From contig NZ_JAIQDI010000002.1 of assembly GCF_020034665.1 (NCBI RefSeq), forward strand, positions 1,426,001 to 1,490,000: DNA of 64,000 nt, written 5' to 3'. Position 1 is the first letter of the stretch. Each line of letters opens with the position of its first letter. Position numbers and translations under genes: made by a program. The stretch is from Niabella beijingensis (GTDB lineage Bacteria; Bacteroidota; Bacteroidia; Chitinophagales; Chitinophagaceae). The notes under the pieces were generated by a model that worked only from the letters and a program-made list of their open reading frames with translations, made no database searches and was not told where the DNA came from. Below are positions 42,042-50,948 of this stretch, in pieces.

Positions 42042-42812
42042 ATGCCACAAGCTATTTCAATAAAACTATTCTTATCTGAAGCAGGTGATTTAGCCCAGTT
42101 TGCAGGGAGGTTTTTTCGCCAGTGTTTCAGGCCACCTTATGAAGTTGCAGAATTTATTAGGCAGTGTTTTGTGATTGGTTACCGGTCACTTGGTCTGGTA
42201 AGTCTTACCACGTTTATTATGGGATTGGTATTGACCATGCAGCTTCGTCCTTCTATGGTAGCATATGGTGTGGCCTCACAGATCCCGGCCATTGTGGGTA
42301 TTGCTATTGTACGGGAGATAGGCCCCGTGATTACTGCTTTGATATTTGCAGGAAAGATCGGTAGTAGTATCGGTGCAGAACTGGGCTCTATGAAAGTAAC
42401 AGAGCAGATAGATGCTATGGAAGTAAGCGGAACCAATCCGTTTCGATATTTGGTGGTGACCCGCATTTTAGCAGCTACACTGATGCTGCCGGTATTGGTG
42501 ATGCTGGGCGATGCCATTGCTCTGTATGGGGCTTATCTTGGTGTCAATATACGGGGGATTACAAGCTTTAACCTGTTCTGGTCACAGGTCTTTGATAATC
42601 TTTCATTCAGTGATGTGCTGCCTGCTTTTATCAAAAGCTACTTTTTTGGATTTGCTGTAGGAACGGTTGGCTGTTACAAAGGATATAGCAGCCGCAAAGG
42701 CACAGAAGGCGTTGGTCGCTCTGCCAATTCCGCAGTGGTGGTCTCTTCCGTTGTGATTTTCATCATTGATTTACTTACCGTACAAATTGCAGATGCAATG
42801 GGTCTTAACTAA
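42042..42812 (+). CDS. mlaE: MlaE-type ABC lipid transporter permease
   Basis: A 256-residue inner-membrane permease with about five helices. The conserved VREIGPVITALIFAGKIGSSIGAELGSMKVTEQIDAMEVSG region (about 86-130) identifies the MlaE/permease family. It is the membrane part of a retrograde phospholipid transporter. The three-gene order permease-ATPase-MCE protein is complete, but MlaB and periplasmic MlaC are not next to it. First gene after the dyad promoter. Confidence 0.95.
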   Translation: MPQAISIKLFLSEAGDLAQFAGRFFRQCFRPPYEVAEFIRQCFVIGYRSLGLVSLTTFIMGLVLTMQLRPSMVAYGVASQIPAIVGIAIVREIGPVITALIFAGKIGSSIGAELGSMKVTEQIDAMEVSGTNPFRYLVVTRILAATLMLPVLVMLGDAIALYGAYLGVNIRGITSFNLFWSQVFDNLSFSDVLPAFIKSYFFGFAVGTVGCYKGYSSRKGTEGVGRSANSAVVVSSVVIFIIDLLTVQIADAMGLN

Positions 42813-42824
42813 AATTTGGACGGT

Positions 42825-43592
42825 ATGCGTATACACACCCAAATAGAACAGGATTTGCCGGAAGCGTTACCCGTGTTAATTGTAAGGCATCTTTATAAGT
42901 CGTTCGGAGAGAATCAAGTACTCGTTGATTTCAACCTGGAACTGAAAAAAGGAGAGAGCGTAGTAGTACTGGGAAGATCGGGATCCGGTAAGTCTGTTTT
43001 GATTAAATGCATTATTGGTTTGCTAAAACCAGATCAGGGTGATGTGGTGCTTTTAGACGTACGTGTACCGGATGCAACGGGAGAGAGCCTGGATCAGCTA
43101 CGGGCTAAAGTGGGATTTCTGTTTCAAAGTAATGCGCTCTATGATTCGATGACGGTACGGGAAAACCTGGAATTTCCGCTGCGCCGCCACTGGATGCGCC
43201 TGACACATCAGCAGGTTAACGAAAGGGTATTGGAAGCATTGAATGATGTGGGCCTGGCGCATACCATAGAAATGATGCCGGAAGAGCTGTCAGGGGGGAT
43301 GCGCAAACGGATTGCATTGGCACGTACACTGATCCTGAAACCGGAGGTGATTCTGTACGATGAGCCTACGACCGGCCTGGATCCGATAACCGGTAGGGAA
43401 ATTATCGGATTAATGATGGATATGCAGAAAAAATACAATACGACATCGCTGATTATCTCCCACGATATGAATTGCGTAAAAATCGCAGGAAAAAGAATTG
43501 TGATACTGATCGACGGGAAGTGTTATGCTGATGGGAACTATGAAACTTTTTGCCGGAGCAATGATGTCCGGATTAAACAATTTTTTGAATAA
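42825..43592 (+). CDS. mlaF: MlaF-type ABC transporter ATP-binding protein
   Basis: A 255-residue ATPase from ATG 42825 (an in-frame TTG nine bases earlier is possible). Walker A GRSGSGKSVL (about 49-58), signature LSGGMRKRIALAR (about 152-164), Walker B VILYDEPTTGLDP (about 173-185) and H-loop ISHDMN are all intact. It powers the MlaE permease. Twelve nt after the mlaE stop and 5 nt before mlaD, so the genes form one operon. Confidence 0.95.
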   Translation: MRIHTQIEQDLPEALPVLIVRHLYKSFGENQVLVDFNLELKKGESVVVLGRSGSGKSVLIKCIIGLLKPDQGDVVLLDVRVPDATGESLDQLRAKVGFLFQSNALYDSMTVRENLEFPLRRHWMRLTHQQVNERVLEALNDVGLAHTIEMMPEELSGGMRKRIALARTLILKPEVILYDEPTTGLDPITGREIIGLMMDMQKKYNTTSLIISHDMNCVKIAGKRIVILIDGKCYADGNYETFCRSNDVRIKQFFE

Positions 43593-43597
43593 ATAAC

Positions 43598-44575
43598 ATG
43601 GCCAAGCGAACTTCTGATAATATAAGGTTAGGAACCTTTGTCCTGGCGGGGCTGCTGGTATTGGTCTTGCTGTTGTATATGATTGGTAAGAACGAGCACC
43701 TTTTCGGAGCAACCTATATGCTAAAAGCGCGATTTTTTAATGCACGGGGGCTTGTGAAAGGTAATAACGTACGCTTTTCCGGTATACAGGTAGGTACTGT
43801 AAGAAAGATCACAATAGAGGAAAACACGCAGATAGAAATAGTGATGTCAATCGACAGAAAGATGCGGCAGGTGATCCGCAAGGATGCTGTTGTTGCTATT
43901 GGCACAGACGGATTGGTTGGTGATAAAGTGGTAGATATTACGCCAGTCTCTTTAACCAGTAGGCTGGCTCAGGAAGGTGATACATTGATTACGAGAGCCT
44001 CTGCAAACCTGACGAACATGTTAGATACACTGGATCAATCAAGTAGGGATATTGCCGTGGTTGCTGCGGAACTGAAAATTACGGCGCAGCGTATTAACAG
44101 GAGTGCTATTTGGCGCCTATTGGATGACAGCACGGTTCCTGAAGATGTGAAAGCGACGCTGTTCAATATCCGGAAAGCCAGCAGCCGGGTATCGGGAATT
44201 GCCGGCAAATTGGATGAAATGGTGAACGATGTCCAGAATGGGCAGGGCGCAGCAGGAACGATTTTAAAGGACTCCCTGTTTGCGAGCAATATTCGCCTGG
44301 CAGGGGATAAGATCTATTCGGCCAGCGAAACTGCCGACTCTCTGGTTGTACTGCTCAAAAATGTGGCGGACAATGTGCATAATGGGGTGGTAGAGAAAAA
44401 TGGGCCGGTCCATGCGCTGCTCTACGATACAACAATCGCACAAAAGCTGAATATCAGTCTCGATAATATTCAGAAGGGAACGGATGGATTCAACCAAAGC
44501 ATGGAGGCGTTGAAGCACAACTTCCTATTAAGAGGTTATTTCAGGAAACAGGAGAAGAAAAAAATAAGTAAATGA
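43598..44575 (+). CDS. mlaD: MlaD-type MCE domain protein
   Basis: A 325-residue protein with one N-terminal membrane helix (LGTFVLAGLLVLVLLLYMIG, about 11-30) and an MCE domain (about 40-118: LKARFFNARGLVKGNNVRFSGIQVGTV). The long helical C-terminal part (about 120-300) is typical of longer single-MCE proteins such as MlaD homologues with a periplasmic tail. It binds substrate phospholipid at the periplasmic face of MlaEF. Last gene of the operon. Confidence 0.93.
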   Translation: MAKRTSDNIRLGTFVLAGLLVLVLLLYMIGKNEHLFGATYMLKARFFNARGLVKGNNVRFSGIQVGTVRKITIEENTQIEIVMSIDRKMRQVIRKDAVVAIGTDGLVGDKVVDITPVSLTSRLAQEGDTLITRASANLTNMLDTLDQSSRDIAVVAAELKITAQRINRSAIWRLLDDSTVPEDVKATLFNIRKASSRVSGIAGKLDEMVNDVQNGQGAAGTILKDSLFASNIRLAGDKIYSASETADSLVVLLKNVADNVHNGVVEKNGPVHALLYDTTIAQKLNISLDNIQKGTDGFNQSMEALKHNFLLRGYFRKQEKKKISK

Positions 44576-44624
44576 TGTTCTAACGAGGAGATAGGTTCCA
44601 CACCTGGAAGGAAAGCATATTTCC

Positions 44625-45176
44625 CTATGAGGTATACTTCTTATTCTTTAAATTTTCTCCTGTGATTATTAGTAATGCCTGGGTATTTTTATTAATATCA
44701 TATTGGGTTAATTGCGACAGACAATGATCAATATGTTTTTCATTCGTCTCCATTTCACGGAATGTTATTGCCGCCTTTTCCATTCCCAATTCTTTTGCAA
44801 AAACGCCTGCAGTTTTATATAAAAGTATTTTAAAGTGATTGATCGCTTGTATACAGGTAACTAAACAGGCATCCATTATTTCCGGATCGCTGCACTGTTT
44901 TATCTTTTCATTTGCCTCTTTCACAAATGCCTCCAATGCCCGGTCAATAACAATTGGGGCATTAACCTCCTCTTGATAAAAGCTTTCCAGTTTTGCAGCA
45001 TGTTGCCGTACAACATCATGATAATCATATAAAATGGTTCTTAACTGTCTTGATCTTGCCAGAATAATCCATTCCCTGAGGTTCTGTTTCATCTGTGTTT
45101 CAATTGAGGTCAGTTTGCCGGCTTCATGATTGCAGAAATGATGGAGGGACGAAATACTATTGTCATTTTTTACCAT
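44625..45176 (-). CDS. YciF-like (DUF892) ferritin-like protein
   Basis: A 183-residue all-helical protein. Two longer helix regions with Glu and His residues (AFVKEANEKIKQCSDPEIMDACLV, then CIQAINHFKILLYKTAGVFAKELG and FREMETNEKHIDHCLSQL) follow the pattern of DUF892/YciF ferritin-like stress proteins. Metal binding is possible but not proven. It is divergent from the bactofilin-like gene and has its own adjacent dyad. Confidence 0.7.
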   Translation of the reverse strand: MVKNDNSISSLHHFCNHEAGKLTSIETQMKQNLREWIILARSRQLRTILYDYHDVVRQHAAKLESFYQEEVNAPIVIDRALEAFVKEANEKIKQCSDPEIMDACLVTCIQAINHFKILLYKTAGVFAKELGMEKAAITFREMETNEKHIDHCLSQLTQYDINKNTQALLIITGENLKNKKYTS

Positions 45177-45194
45177 ATCGCTTTTTAATCCCTA

Positions 45195-45238
45195 TAAATG
45201 TACAACCGTCATCCATCTGCCAGGATGATACTTATCAA
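45195..45238 (-). promoter_or_regulatory. Dyad promoter for YciF-like gene
   Basis: Minus-strand TTGATaagtaTCATC (plus 45224-45238) and box TACATTTA at 45202-45195; centre-to-box distance 29.5 nt. Its dyad centre is only 22 nt from that of the divergent plus-strand promoter. Confidence 0.72.
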
Positions 45239-45246
45239 AATCAATT

Positions 45247-45291
45247 CTGATTGAAGTCATTGGTTCCCTATTATTGAATAGAGTTACTTTG
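45247..45291 (+). promoter_or_regulatory. Dyad promoter for bactofilin-like membrane protein
   Basis: CTGATtgaagTCATT at 45247-45261 and TTACTTTG at 45284-45291; centre-to-box distance 30.5 nt. It predicts a long 5' UTR of about 170 nt before the start codon at 45468. Confidence 0.6.
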
Positions 45292-45467
45292 AAATAAGTC
45301 AAAATAGATTGGTATAGCAGGAATTTAACAAAGGATGCTTCGCCAAACAAAATGAAGGACTTTACGGTAAGGATATACTGGTGAAAAATCGTTAGTGAGG
45401 CTAAGGCTTACCGGGAATAGGGGTAAATATTTTATAAATAGCGGCTTTATACTTAAATAATTTGTTT

Positions 45468-46643
45468 ATGAAAAAGATTTTTATTCTTGGTATATTCCTT
45501 GCTCAGTTTTTACCGGTTACTGCTTTCCATTTTGAATTTGGCAGTCGTGTGATCATCAGCCAGCCCGTATATGGTGATCTCTATGTTGGAGGGGAAAATA
45601 TCACGATCAATGCACCCGTCTACGGAGATCTGGTTATCGCTGGTGGAACAATCATCATTAATGATACAGTTGAAAATGATATCCTGTTAGCCGGTGGTAC
45701 CGTCCTCTTTAATGGTTACGTAGGAGATGATATACGCTGTACCGGTGGCAATATTCGCATCAGTAAAAATGTAACCGGTGACGTTTTGGTTGCAGGCGGT
45801 GAGGTAGTTGTTGACAGGGGCGTTACTATTGGAGGTTTGGCGTTCTGTGGGGGGCGGATTACGGTTAATGGAAATGTAGACGGAGCCGTCAGCGGTATTG
45901 TTGGGCAGCTCAATCTTAACGGAGATATTGCAAAAGGTATCACCTATCGCGGGGGAACGCTCAGTATAAATGGCAGCGTTGGAGACACGTCCATACTTGG
46001 CGCGCAATACATTATCTTAGGAGATAAAGCTGTTTTTAATAAGGATGTCCGATACTGGAGTGAGCAGGGAAAGATTGATTTTAGTAACCACATGAAAAAT
46101 GCGAAAGCGATTTACGATCCCGCCTTGCGCGTAGAAAACGCAAAGTGGTATTTTCTAGGCATGACCAGCGTCTTTTTATTGTTATGGTACCTGGGCATGG
46201 TGCTTTTGATGATTCTGATTATACAATACTTATTTCCCCGTACCCTAAAAAATGCTGCCAATAACGTGTTTGATCATCCATTAAAATCTATTGGATTTGG
46301 GTGCCTGTTTTTTATTGGAGTTCCGGTAGCTGCCGGAATCACTTTTTTGACTTTAGTGGGTATGCCTGTGAGTATACTATTGATTTTCGCTTACCTGGTC
46401 CTTGTTCTTCTTGCAACAGTAATTACGGCGGTTGTTATGGCAAACTGGCTCAATAACAGATTTGAAATGAAATGTAGTTATTGGCGTCTGGCATTTGCAG
46501 CCTTCTGGATTTTTGTAGCATTGAAATTGATAACCTTGATGCCTGTCATCGGGTGGATTATAGTGATCCTTTTAATATGTGCTTGTTTTGGTGCTATAGT
46601 ACTGAGTATTTCCTGGAGGAAAAAATCAACAGTTACAATATAA
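45468..46643 (+). CDS. Bactofilin-like beta-helix protein with membrane tail
   Basis: A 391-residue protein from ATG 45468 with signal peptide (MKKIFILGIFLAQFLPVTAF). Residues ~20-200 are a repeat-rich beta-helix (YVGGENITINAPVYGDLVIA, then GGTIIIND and GGTVLFNG, pattern GGxxxINGxVxGD), similar to polymer-forming bactofilins (DUF342-like). The C-terminal ~160 residues hold four or five membrane helices. The combination, exported beta-helix fused to a membrane domain, is unusual for bactofilins, which are normally cytosolic and unanchored. Function unknown. Confidence 0.75.
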   Translation: MKKIFILGIFLAQFLPVTAFHFEFGSRVIISQPVYGDLYVGGENITINAPVYGDLVIAGGTIIINDTVENDILLAGGTVLFNGYVGDDIRCTGGNIRISKNVTGDVLVAGGEVVVDRGVTIGGLAFCGGRITVNGNVDGAVSGIVGQLNLNGDIAKGITYRGGTLSINGSVGDTSILGAQYIILGDKAVFNKDVRYWSEQGKIDFSNHMKNAKAIYDPALRVENAKWYFLGMTSVFLLLWYLGMVLLMILIIQYLFPRTLKNAANNVFDHPLKSIGFGCLFFIGVPVAAGITFLTLVGMPVSILLIFAYLVLVLLATVITAVVMANWLNNRFEMKCSYWRLAFAAFWIFVALKLITLMPVIGWIIVILLICACFGAIVLSISWRKKSTVTI

Positions 46644-46768
46644 TACGTAATATTTTATTATATAAGCAATGCCCGCAAAAATGACTTTCACGTCCGGCCG
46701 TGCTGCCTGCAGGTTAAATCAAAGAGTTAATGGTATATATCAAAGTTGATGAAAAAAATTATTTCATT

Positions 46769-47899
46769 ATGAAAACTAAAATTCCTGTGAATGGTACACT
46801 TTCCTCCTTGAGAAAGGAGGATGGGAATACTTGCATCTCCGTAATACTTCCGGCACATCAATTCTCGACAGAAAAAGCACTGATCAAAAATACTTTGAAT
46901 GATGCCCTGGCTAAAGTGAAGGAATTATTGTATTACGAGGGTCGGGAGGCTGAAATAGAAGTTTTAATGCGATACGCAGATGAGTTGTCAGGGACCATCG
47001 ATTTTACAAACAATGCAGAAGGTTTGGGACTTTTTGTATCTTCTGGTGCTAAATTGGTTGTAAGATTTCCTTTTCCGGTAGAGGAAAAGGTAATGGTGAC
47101 GGATCATTTTGAATTACGAGAATTAATGTACAAGGAGTACTATGCAACTCCTTATTATCTTCTATTGCTTACGGCACAGGGCGGCCGCTTGTTTCAGGGC
47201 AGCTGGAATACAGTTTTTGAAATAAAGGATAATGGTTTTCCAATGAGTTATACAGATGATTATATATACGCAAGGCCTGCACATAGTTCGTCTTCTGCAG
47301 GCTATGCGCATGTAAAAGATTTTGAAAAAGATAAATCGGAATTGGAAACCATACGGTTGAGAGACTTTTTCCGGCATCTGGATAAAGCGCTGGACGCCTG
47401 TCTGGTAACGGATGCACCATTGATAGTACTGGGAGTAAAGAAAGAACTGTCCCTGTTTGCTCAGGTTAGTAGCCATTTACAACAGGTTATTGATAAAATT
47501 GCAGGTAACTATAATCATGATAATAAAAAACAACTTGCCCAGCTGGCCTGGAACGTGATGCTGCGGTATTTTGAGAATGAAGCAAAAGATCTTATGGAAA
47601 CATTTGAGGAAAAACTAGGTGAGCATCTTGGCCTTTCAGACATCCAGGATATCTGGGTGGCTGCCCGGGAAGGAAGAGGACTAAAGTTGCTGGTGGAAAA
47701 AGATTACAGGCGACCTGCATTTCTTGCAGAAAACGAGTATCATCTTTATCTGCATCCTCCCAAAAAAATGAAAAAAGCATTGCCGGATGTTGTTGCCGTT
47801 ATTATTGAAAGCGTATTAGAGAAAAATGGCAGTATTTGTTTTGTAGAGAACGGGTTACTAAAACAGTATAACAGGATGGCTTTAATATTGCGTTATTGA
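46769..47899 (+). CDS. baeRF/Balon-like ribosome hibernation factor candidate
   Basis: A 376-residue protein, starting at ATG 46769 (an earlier ATG at 46730 is possible). CISVILPAHQFSTEKALIKNTLNDAL near the start, then beta-rich AKLVVRFPFPVEEKV and LLLLTAQGGRLFQG, and a C-terminal domain with VVAVIIESVLEKNGSICFVE. This layout matches bacterial homologues of archaeo-eukaryotic release factor subunit 1 (baeRF), a group including Balon and the mycobacterial DosR-regulated Rv2629. The assignment is from memory of family features and is moderate. No dyad directly upstream; may be read through from the 45468 gene. Confidence 0.6.
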   Translation: MKTKIPVNGTLSSLRKEDGNTCISVILPAHQFSTEKALIKNTLNDALAKVKELLYYEGREAEIEVLMRYADELSGTIDFTNNAEGLGLFVSSGAKLVVRFPFPVEEKVMVTDHFELRELMYKEYYATPYYLLLLTAQGGRLFQGSWNTVFEIKDNGFPMSYTDDYIYARPAHSSSSAGYAHVKDFEKDKSELETIRLRDFFRHLDKALDACLVTDAPLIVLGVKKELSLFAQVSSHLQQVIDKIAGNYNHDNKKQLAQLAWNVMLRYFENEAKDLMETFEEKLGEHLGLSDIQDIWVAAREGRGLKLLVEKDYRRPAFLAENEYHLYLHPPKKMKKALPDVVAVIIESVLEKNGSICFVENGLLKQYNRMALILRY

Positions 47900-47970
47900 A
47901 TAATGCCCTGAATCCGGCTTTTAAATCGATCCGATATATCCAGAATACATTCAACCTGAAAAAAAGGCAT

Positions 47971-48966
47971 ATGTCAAAGCAAGAAAAAAGCGCAATACCG
48001 AAGCAGATAGCTCCGATGCTTTGTAAATTAGTGAGGGCGCTTCCTGAACTGGAAAATTATTTGTATGAGATCAAATGGGACGGTTACCGCGCTATTTCCT
48101 ATGTAAAGGAGAGTATGGTTCATATGGATTCCAGAGGCGGACTTAACTATACTGCCAGGTACCCGCAAATAGAAAAAGCGCTGAGGAACTTAAAGCATGA
48201 TGTAATCATTGACGGAGAGATAGTAGTTTTCAATGATGAAGGGAAACCTGATTTTGATGCACTTCAAAAATATAATGGTGAAAATACGCCAATCAGCTAC
48301 TGCGTTTTTGATTTGCTGTGGCTGGACGGCCAAAACCTGGAACAGCGTCCACTGACGGAAAGAAAGGAATTATTGAAGGAACTTGTAAATAAGCGTGCAG
48401 TTTTTAAGTTCAGTAAAAGCTTTGATGATGGGCAGTCATTATACAAGCAAATGCTGTCTCAGAATCTTGAAGGCGTTGTAGCAAAGCGCAAAGATAGTCC
48501 ATATAGGGAAGGGGAGCGTGGTAATGACTGGTTAAAAATCCCAACAAGGAAGCGGCAGGAGTTTGTAATTGGGGGCTGGGCTGAATCTTCCAAAAAGCGT
48601 CCTTTTAAAAGCCTTCTTTTCGGGGCCTATGAAAATGACCGGTTTACCTGGATTGGCCGTAGCGGAGGTGGCTATAAGGAAAAAGAAATGGTTGATATTC
48701 TGGAGAAGCTTAAGGCACTGGAAATGAAAACTTCTCCCTTTGTGAATCCGGTCCTGGACGCTAAAGGGGCGATGGTACATTATGTACGCCCAAGGCTTGT
48801 TGCTAATTTTGAATTCGCTACCTGGACAAAAACGGGAAGAATCCGAAAACCTGCAACATTTTTGGGTTTCCGCAACGACAAAAGGCCTGCAGATGTGGTA
48901 CGGGAAATACCCGAAACCCTAAATGCAATCAAGAATGAGGTTGCGAATGCCAAAACGGATCGCTAA
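47971..48966 (+). CDS. ATP-dependent DNA ligase
   Basis: A 331-residue ligase from ATG 47971. The nucleotidyl lysine lies in YEIKWDGYRAISY (Lys about 30). Other motifs include IDGEIVVF (about 82-89), YCVFDLLWLDG, EGVVAKRKDSPY (about 168-179) and WLKIPTRKRQEFVIGG, followed by an OB domain. It resembles the ligase domain of LigD without polymerase and nuclease domains. It should seal nicks with ATP; the cell will also have NAD-dependent LigA. Together with PHP-less PolX it may form an end-repair pair in the regulon. Confidence 0.92.
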   Translation: MSKQEKSAIPKQIAPMLCKLVRALPELENYLYEIKWDGYRAISYVKESMVHMDSRGGLNYTARYPQIEKALRNLKHDVIIDGEIVVFNDEGKPDFDALQKYNGENTPISYCVFDLLWLDGQNLEQRPLTERKELLKELVNKRAVFKFSKSFDDGQSLYKQMLSQNLEGVVAKRKDSPYREGERGNDWLKIPTRKRQEFVIGGWAESSKKRPFKSLLFGAYENDRFTWIGRSGGGYKEKEMVDILEKLKALEMKTSPFVNPVLDAKGAMVHYVRPRLVANFEFATWTKTGRIRKPATFLGFRNDKRPADVVREIPETLNAIKNEVANAKTDR

Positions 48967-49044
48967 AAAAGCCGTTTTTGAATTTAATGCAGCACAAATA
49001 ACAAATGCAAAATTGTTATGCGGGAAACCCGGGCTAAGCTGAGA

Positions 49045-50058
49045 TCATTCGCTTCGCATTTTTCTATATACAAAAAAACCAACAATCATTGGCAGCCAAA
49101 ATGATAATGCCCTATATAAGATCGTGATTATCAGTGCTGAGCTAAGATGTACGCCGAGTCTTGAAAAAAAATAGGTCATACCACTTTCATATAAAATAAG
49201 CCCACCGGGAGATATTGGTAACAGAGAGATGATTCTTGTTAACAGAAAACCTGCAGATACCGTAAGCAGATTAATTGCTAAACCAAAGCCGTGAAACAGG
49301 GCCAAAATTGTAAAAGCATCTGAAAGGAAAATAAGAAACTGCAACCCCACTGCCCGATATACCGCCGTTTTGTGTTCGTGAAAAAATTGCGTAGGCCTTT
49401 CCACCTGCTCCTTTGTCGTAAAAAAGGTTTGAAACTTATCCGCCAGCTTTGTAAATAACTTTATTGATGCCAGTTTTTTTTGGAGGGCATCTATTGTATA
49501 TTTATTTGAAAGAACATTTACACTCAGGCCAAATAAAAAATAGACAATAAAACCGGTACCAAAAATAATATACAGTGAACCAGGTATGTTTAGAAAAAGC
49601 ATGCTGAGCATCACTACCAAAATAATAATGATTTCAATGGAAGCATAAAAACTTAAAAGCTCTACCGAAATGAGCGAAATTATATTAGAGACGGCAATTT
49701 TGCTTTTCTGCAAATAATTAAATAAAAAAGTATTACCACTGATTCCTGCGCTTGGGATGGTTTGATTAAAAAATAATGTAATAAAGCTGATCTTAAATAA
49801 CCTCCATACGGTCTGATGGATATGAATATCAAATCCGAGCAATAACTGCTGATAGACCATTGCCCCAAAGAAATAAGTGCCGATTTGACCTAAAACGGCG
49901 AGCAAAAGCCAATATGGATTTATCGTTTGGAAAAGCTCGAAATCCGTTTTGATTTCTCCAAAATAATAAACAGCAAATAGGGATATTAAAATGGCAAGCC
50001 CATAGAAGATGAGATTTCCTATTGAAAATAGTTTTTTATTTTCCGGTTTTTCATCCAT
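49045..50058 (-). CDS. LPG synthase/flippase-like (UPF0104) membrane protein
   Basis: A 337-residue protein with about eight helices, of the lysylphosphatidylglycerol synthase transmembrane/flippase family (AglD/MprF N-domain-like): NQTIPSAGISGNTFLFNYL (about 95-113) and LPISPGGLILYESGMTYFFS (about 276-295) carry the conserved signature. No C-terminal aminoacyltransferase domain, so it probably acts as a lipid flippase. It lies 60 nt downstream of the beta-barrel gene on the same strand. Confidence 0.82.
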   Translation of the reverse strand: MDEKPENKKLFSIGNLIFYGLAILISLFAVYYFGEIKTDFELFQTINPYWLLLAVLGQIGTYFFGAMVYQQLLLGFDIHIHQTVWRLFKISFITLFFNQTIPSAGISGNTFLFNYLQKSKIAVSNIISLISVELLSFYASIEIIIILVVMLSMLFLNIPGSLYIIFGTGFIVYFLFGLSVNVLSNKYTIDALQKKLASIKLFTKLADKFQTFFTTKEQVERPTQFFHEHKTAVYRAVGLQFLIFLSDAFTILALFHGFGLAINLLTVSAGFLLTRIISLLPISPGGLILYESGMTYFFSRLGVHLSSALIITILYRALSFWLPMIVGFFVYRKMRSE

Positions 50059-50118
50059 GACTTTAGGGCAGTTTAAAATTAGGTCCTGACTGGTTGGGAA
50101 AAAAGGTACAACTTCAGG

Positions 50119-50871
50119 TCACAATTCATATTGATATCCAAGACTTATTACAGCAGCCCCTGTTTTATTTTTGCCGTTAGCGCTATTTTTCTGAATGATG
50201 ATTAAACCATAATTGCCGCCAACTTCAAAAAAAATGCTGCCCCTTACAATCTTATAGCCTAAGCCCAGGTGACCCGTTATCCCCGCATTGAAACGATGCA
50301 AATCACTGATGATATTATCATTGCTATCGAATGATTGGGGCTCTGGACTAAGCGGCTGGGTTTTATTTTTATCCAGATAAATGAGGCTGGAGCCTTTTGT
50401 ACTATTTTTTGCATTTAAAAGGTAGCTGGCAAATGGTCCTGCCGCAATATAGGCTCCCCAGTTCTTTTTTAGATCCAAGCGATACTTAACTAATATGGGC
50501 AACATGAGGTAAGTCATTTTTGACTGGCTTTTGTAATCAGCATAAAGATAAGCTGGTGCGGCTCCGGGCGGGAATTGTTGCGCCATCTCATCCGGTATTT
50601 TAAAGGCCTGCATTCCATTCTTTTTCCCACCCTGAACTGAATGTTCCAATTGCGGCTGAATAGAGAAATGTTTATTGATGTGAAATTCAGCCTGTATGGC
50701 ACCATACCCATTTAATTGTGAGCTATACCCGGAACTAAGGGGGTTATCTGAATTTCCGGAAGTTAAATTAGGGATGCTTAGCCCCACTTTGAAACCCATT
50801 TCTATTTTCGATTGGGCGAAGGAAATCTTGACAATCAAAATAACTACTATAAAAAGCGTATAACGTTTCAT
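50119..50871 (-). CDS. Outer-membrane beta-barrel protein
   Basis: A 250-residue barrel (PorT/OmpA-like family), with signal peptide (hydrophobic residues 4-16, cleavage near FAQ). Repeated amphipathic strands (IEMGFKVGLSIPNL, AIQAEFHINKHFSIQPQLEH, GAYIAAGPFASYLL, GHLGLGYKIVRGSIFFEVGG) end AAVISLGYQYEL with the terminal aromatic typical of outer-membrane barrels. Ligand unknown. It is preceded by a dyad promoter on its own strand, so an outer-membrane protein belongs to the regulon. Confidence 0.85.
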   Translation of the reverse strand: MKRYTLFIVVILIVKISFAQSKIEMGFKVGLSIPNLTSGNSDNPLSSGYSSQLNGYGAIQAEFHINKHFSIQPQLEHSVQGGKKNGMQAFKIPDEMAQQFPPGAAPAYLYADYKSQSKMTYLMLPILVKYRLDLKKNWGAYIAAGPFASYLLNAKNSTKGSSLIYLDKNKTQPLSPEPQSFDSNDNIISDLHRFNAGITGHLGLGYKIVRGSIFFEVGGNYGLIIIQKNSANGKNKTGAAVISLGYQYEL

Positions 50872-50948
50872 TTGAATTCGATTTTTTTAGTGCAGTTGTC
50901 TCTCGTTAATAGTTGATCTATTGTTTTTTTAAAAAAACTAATTCAATG

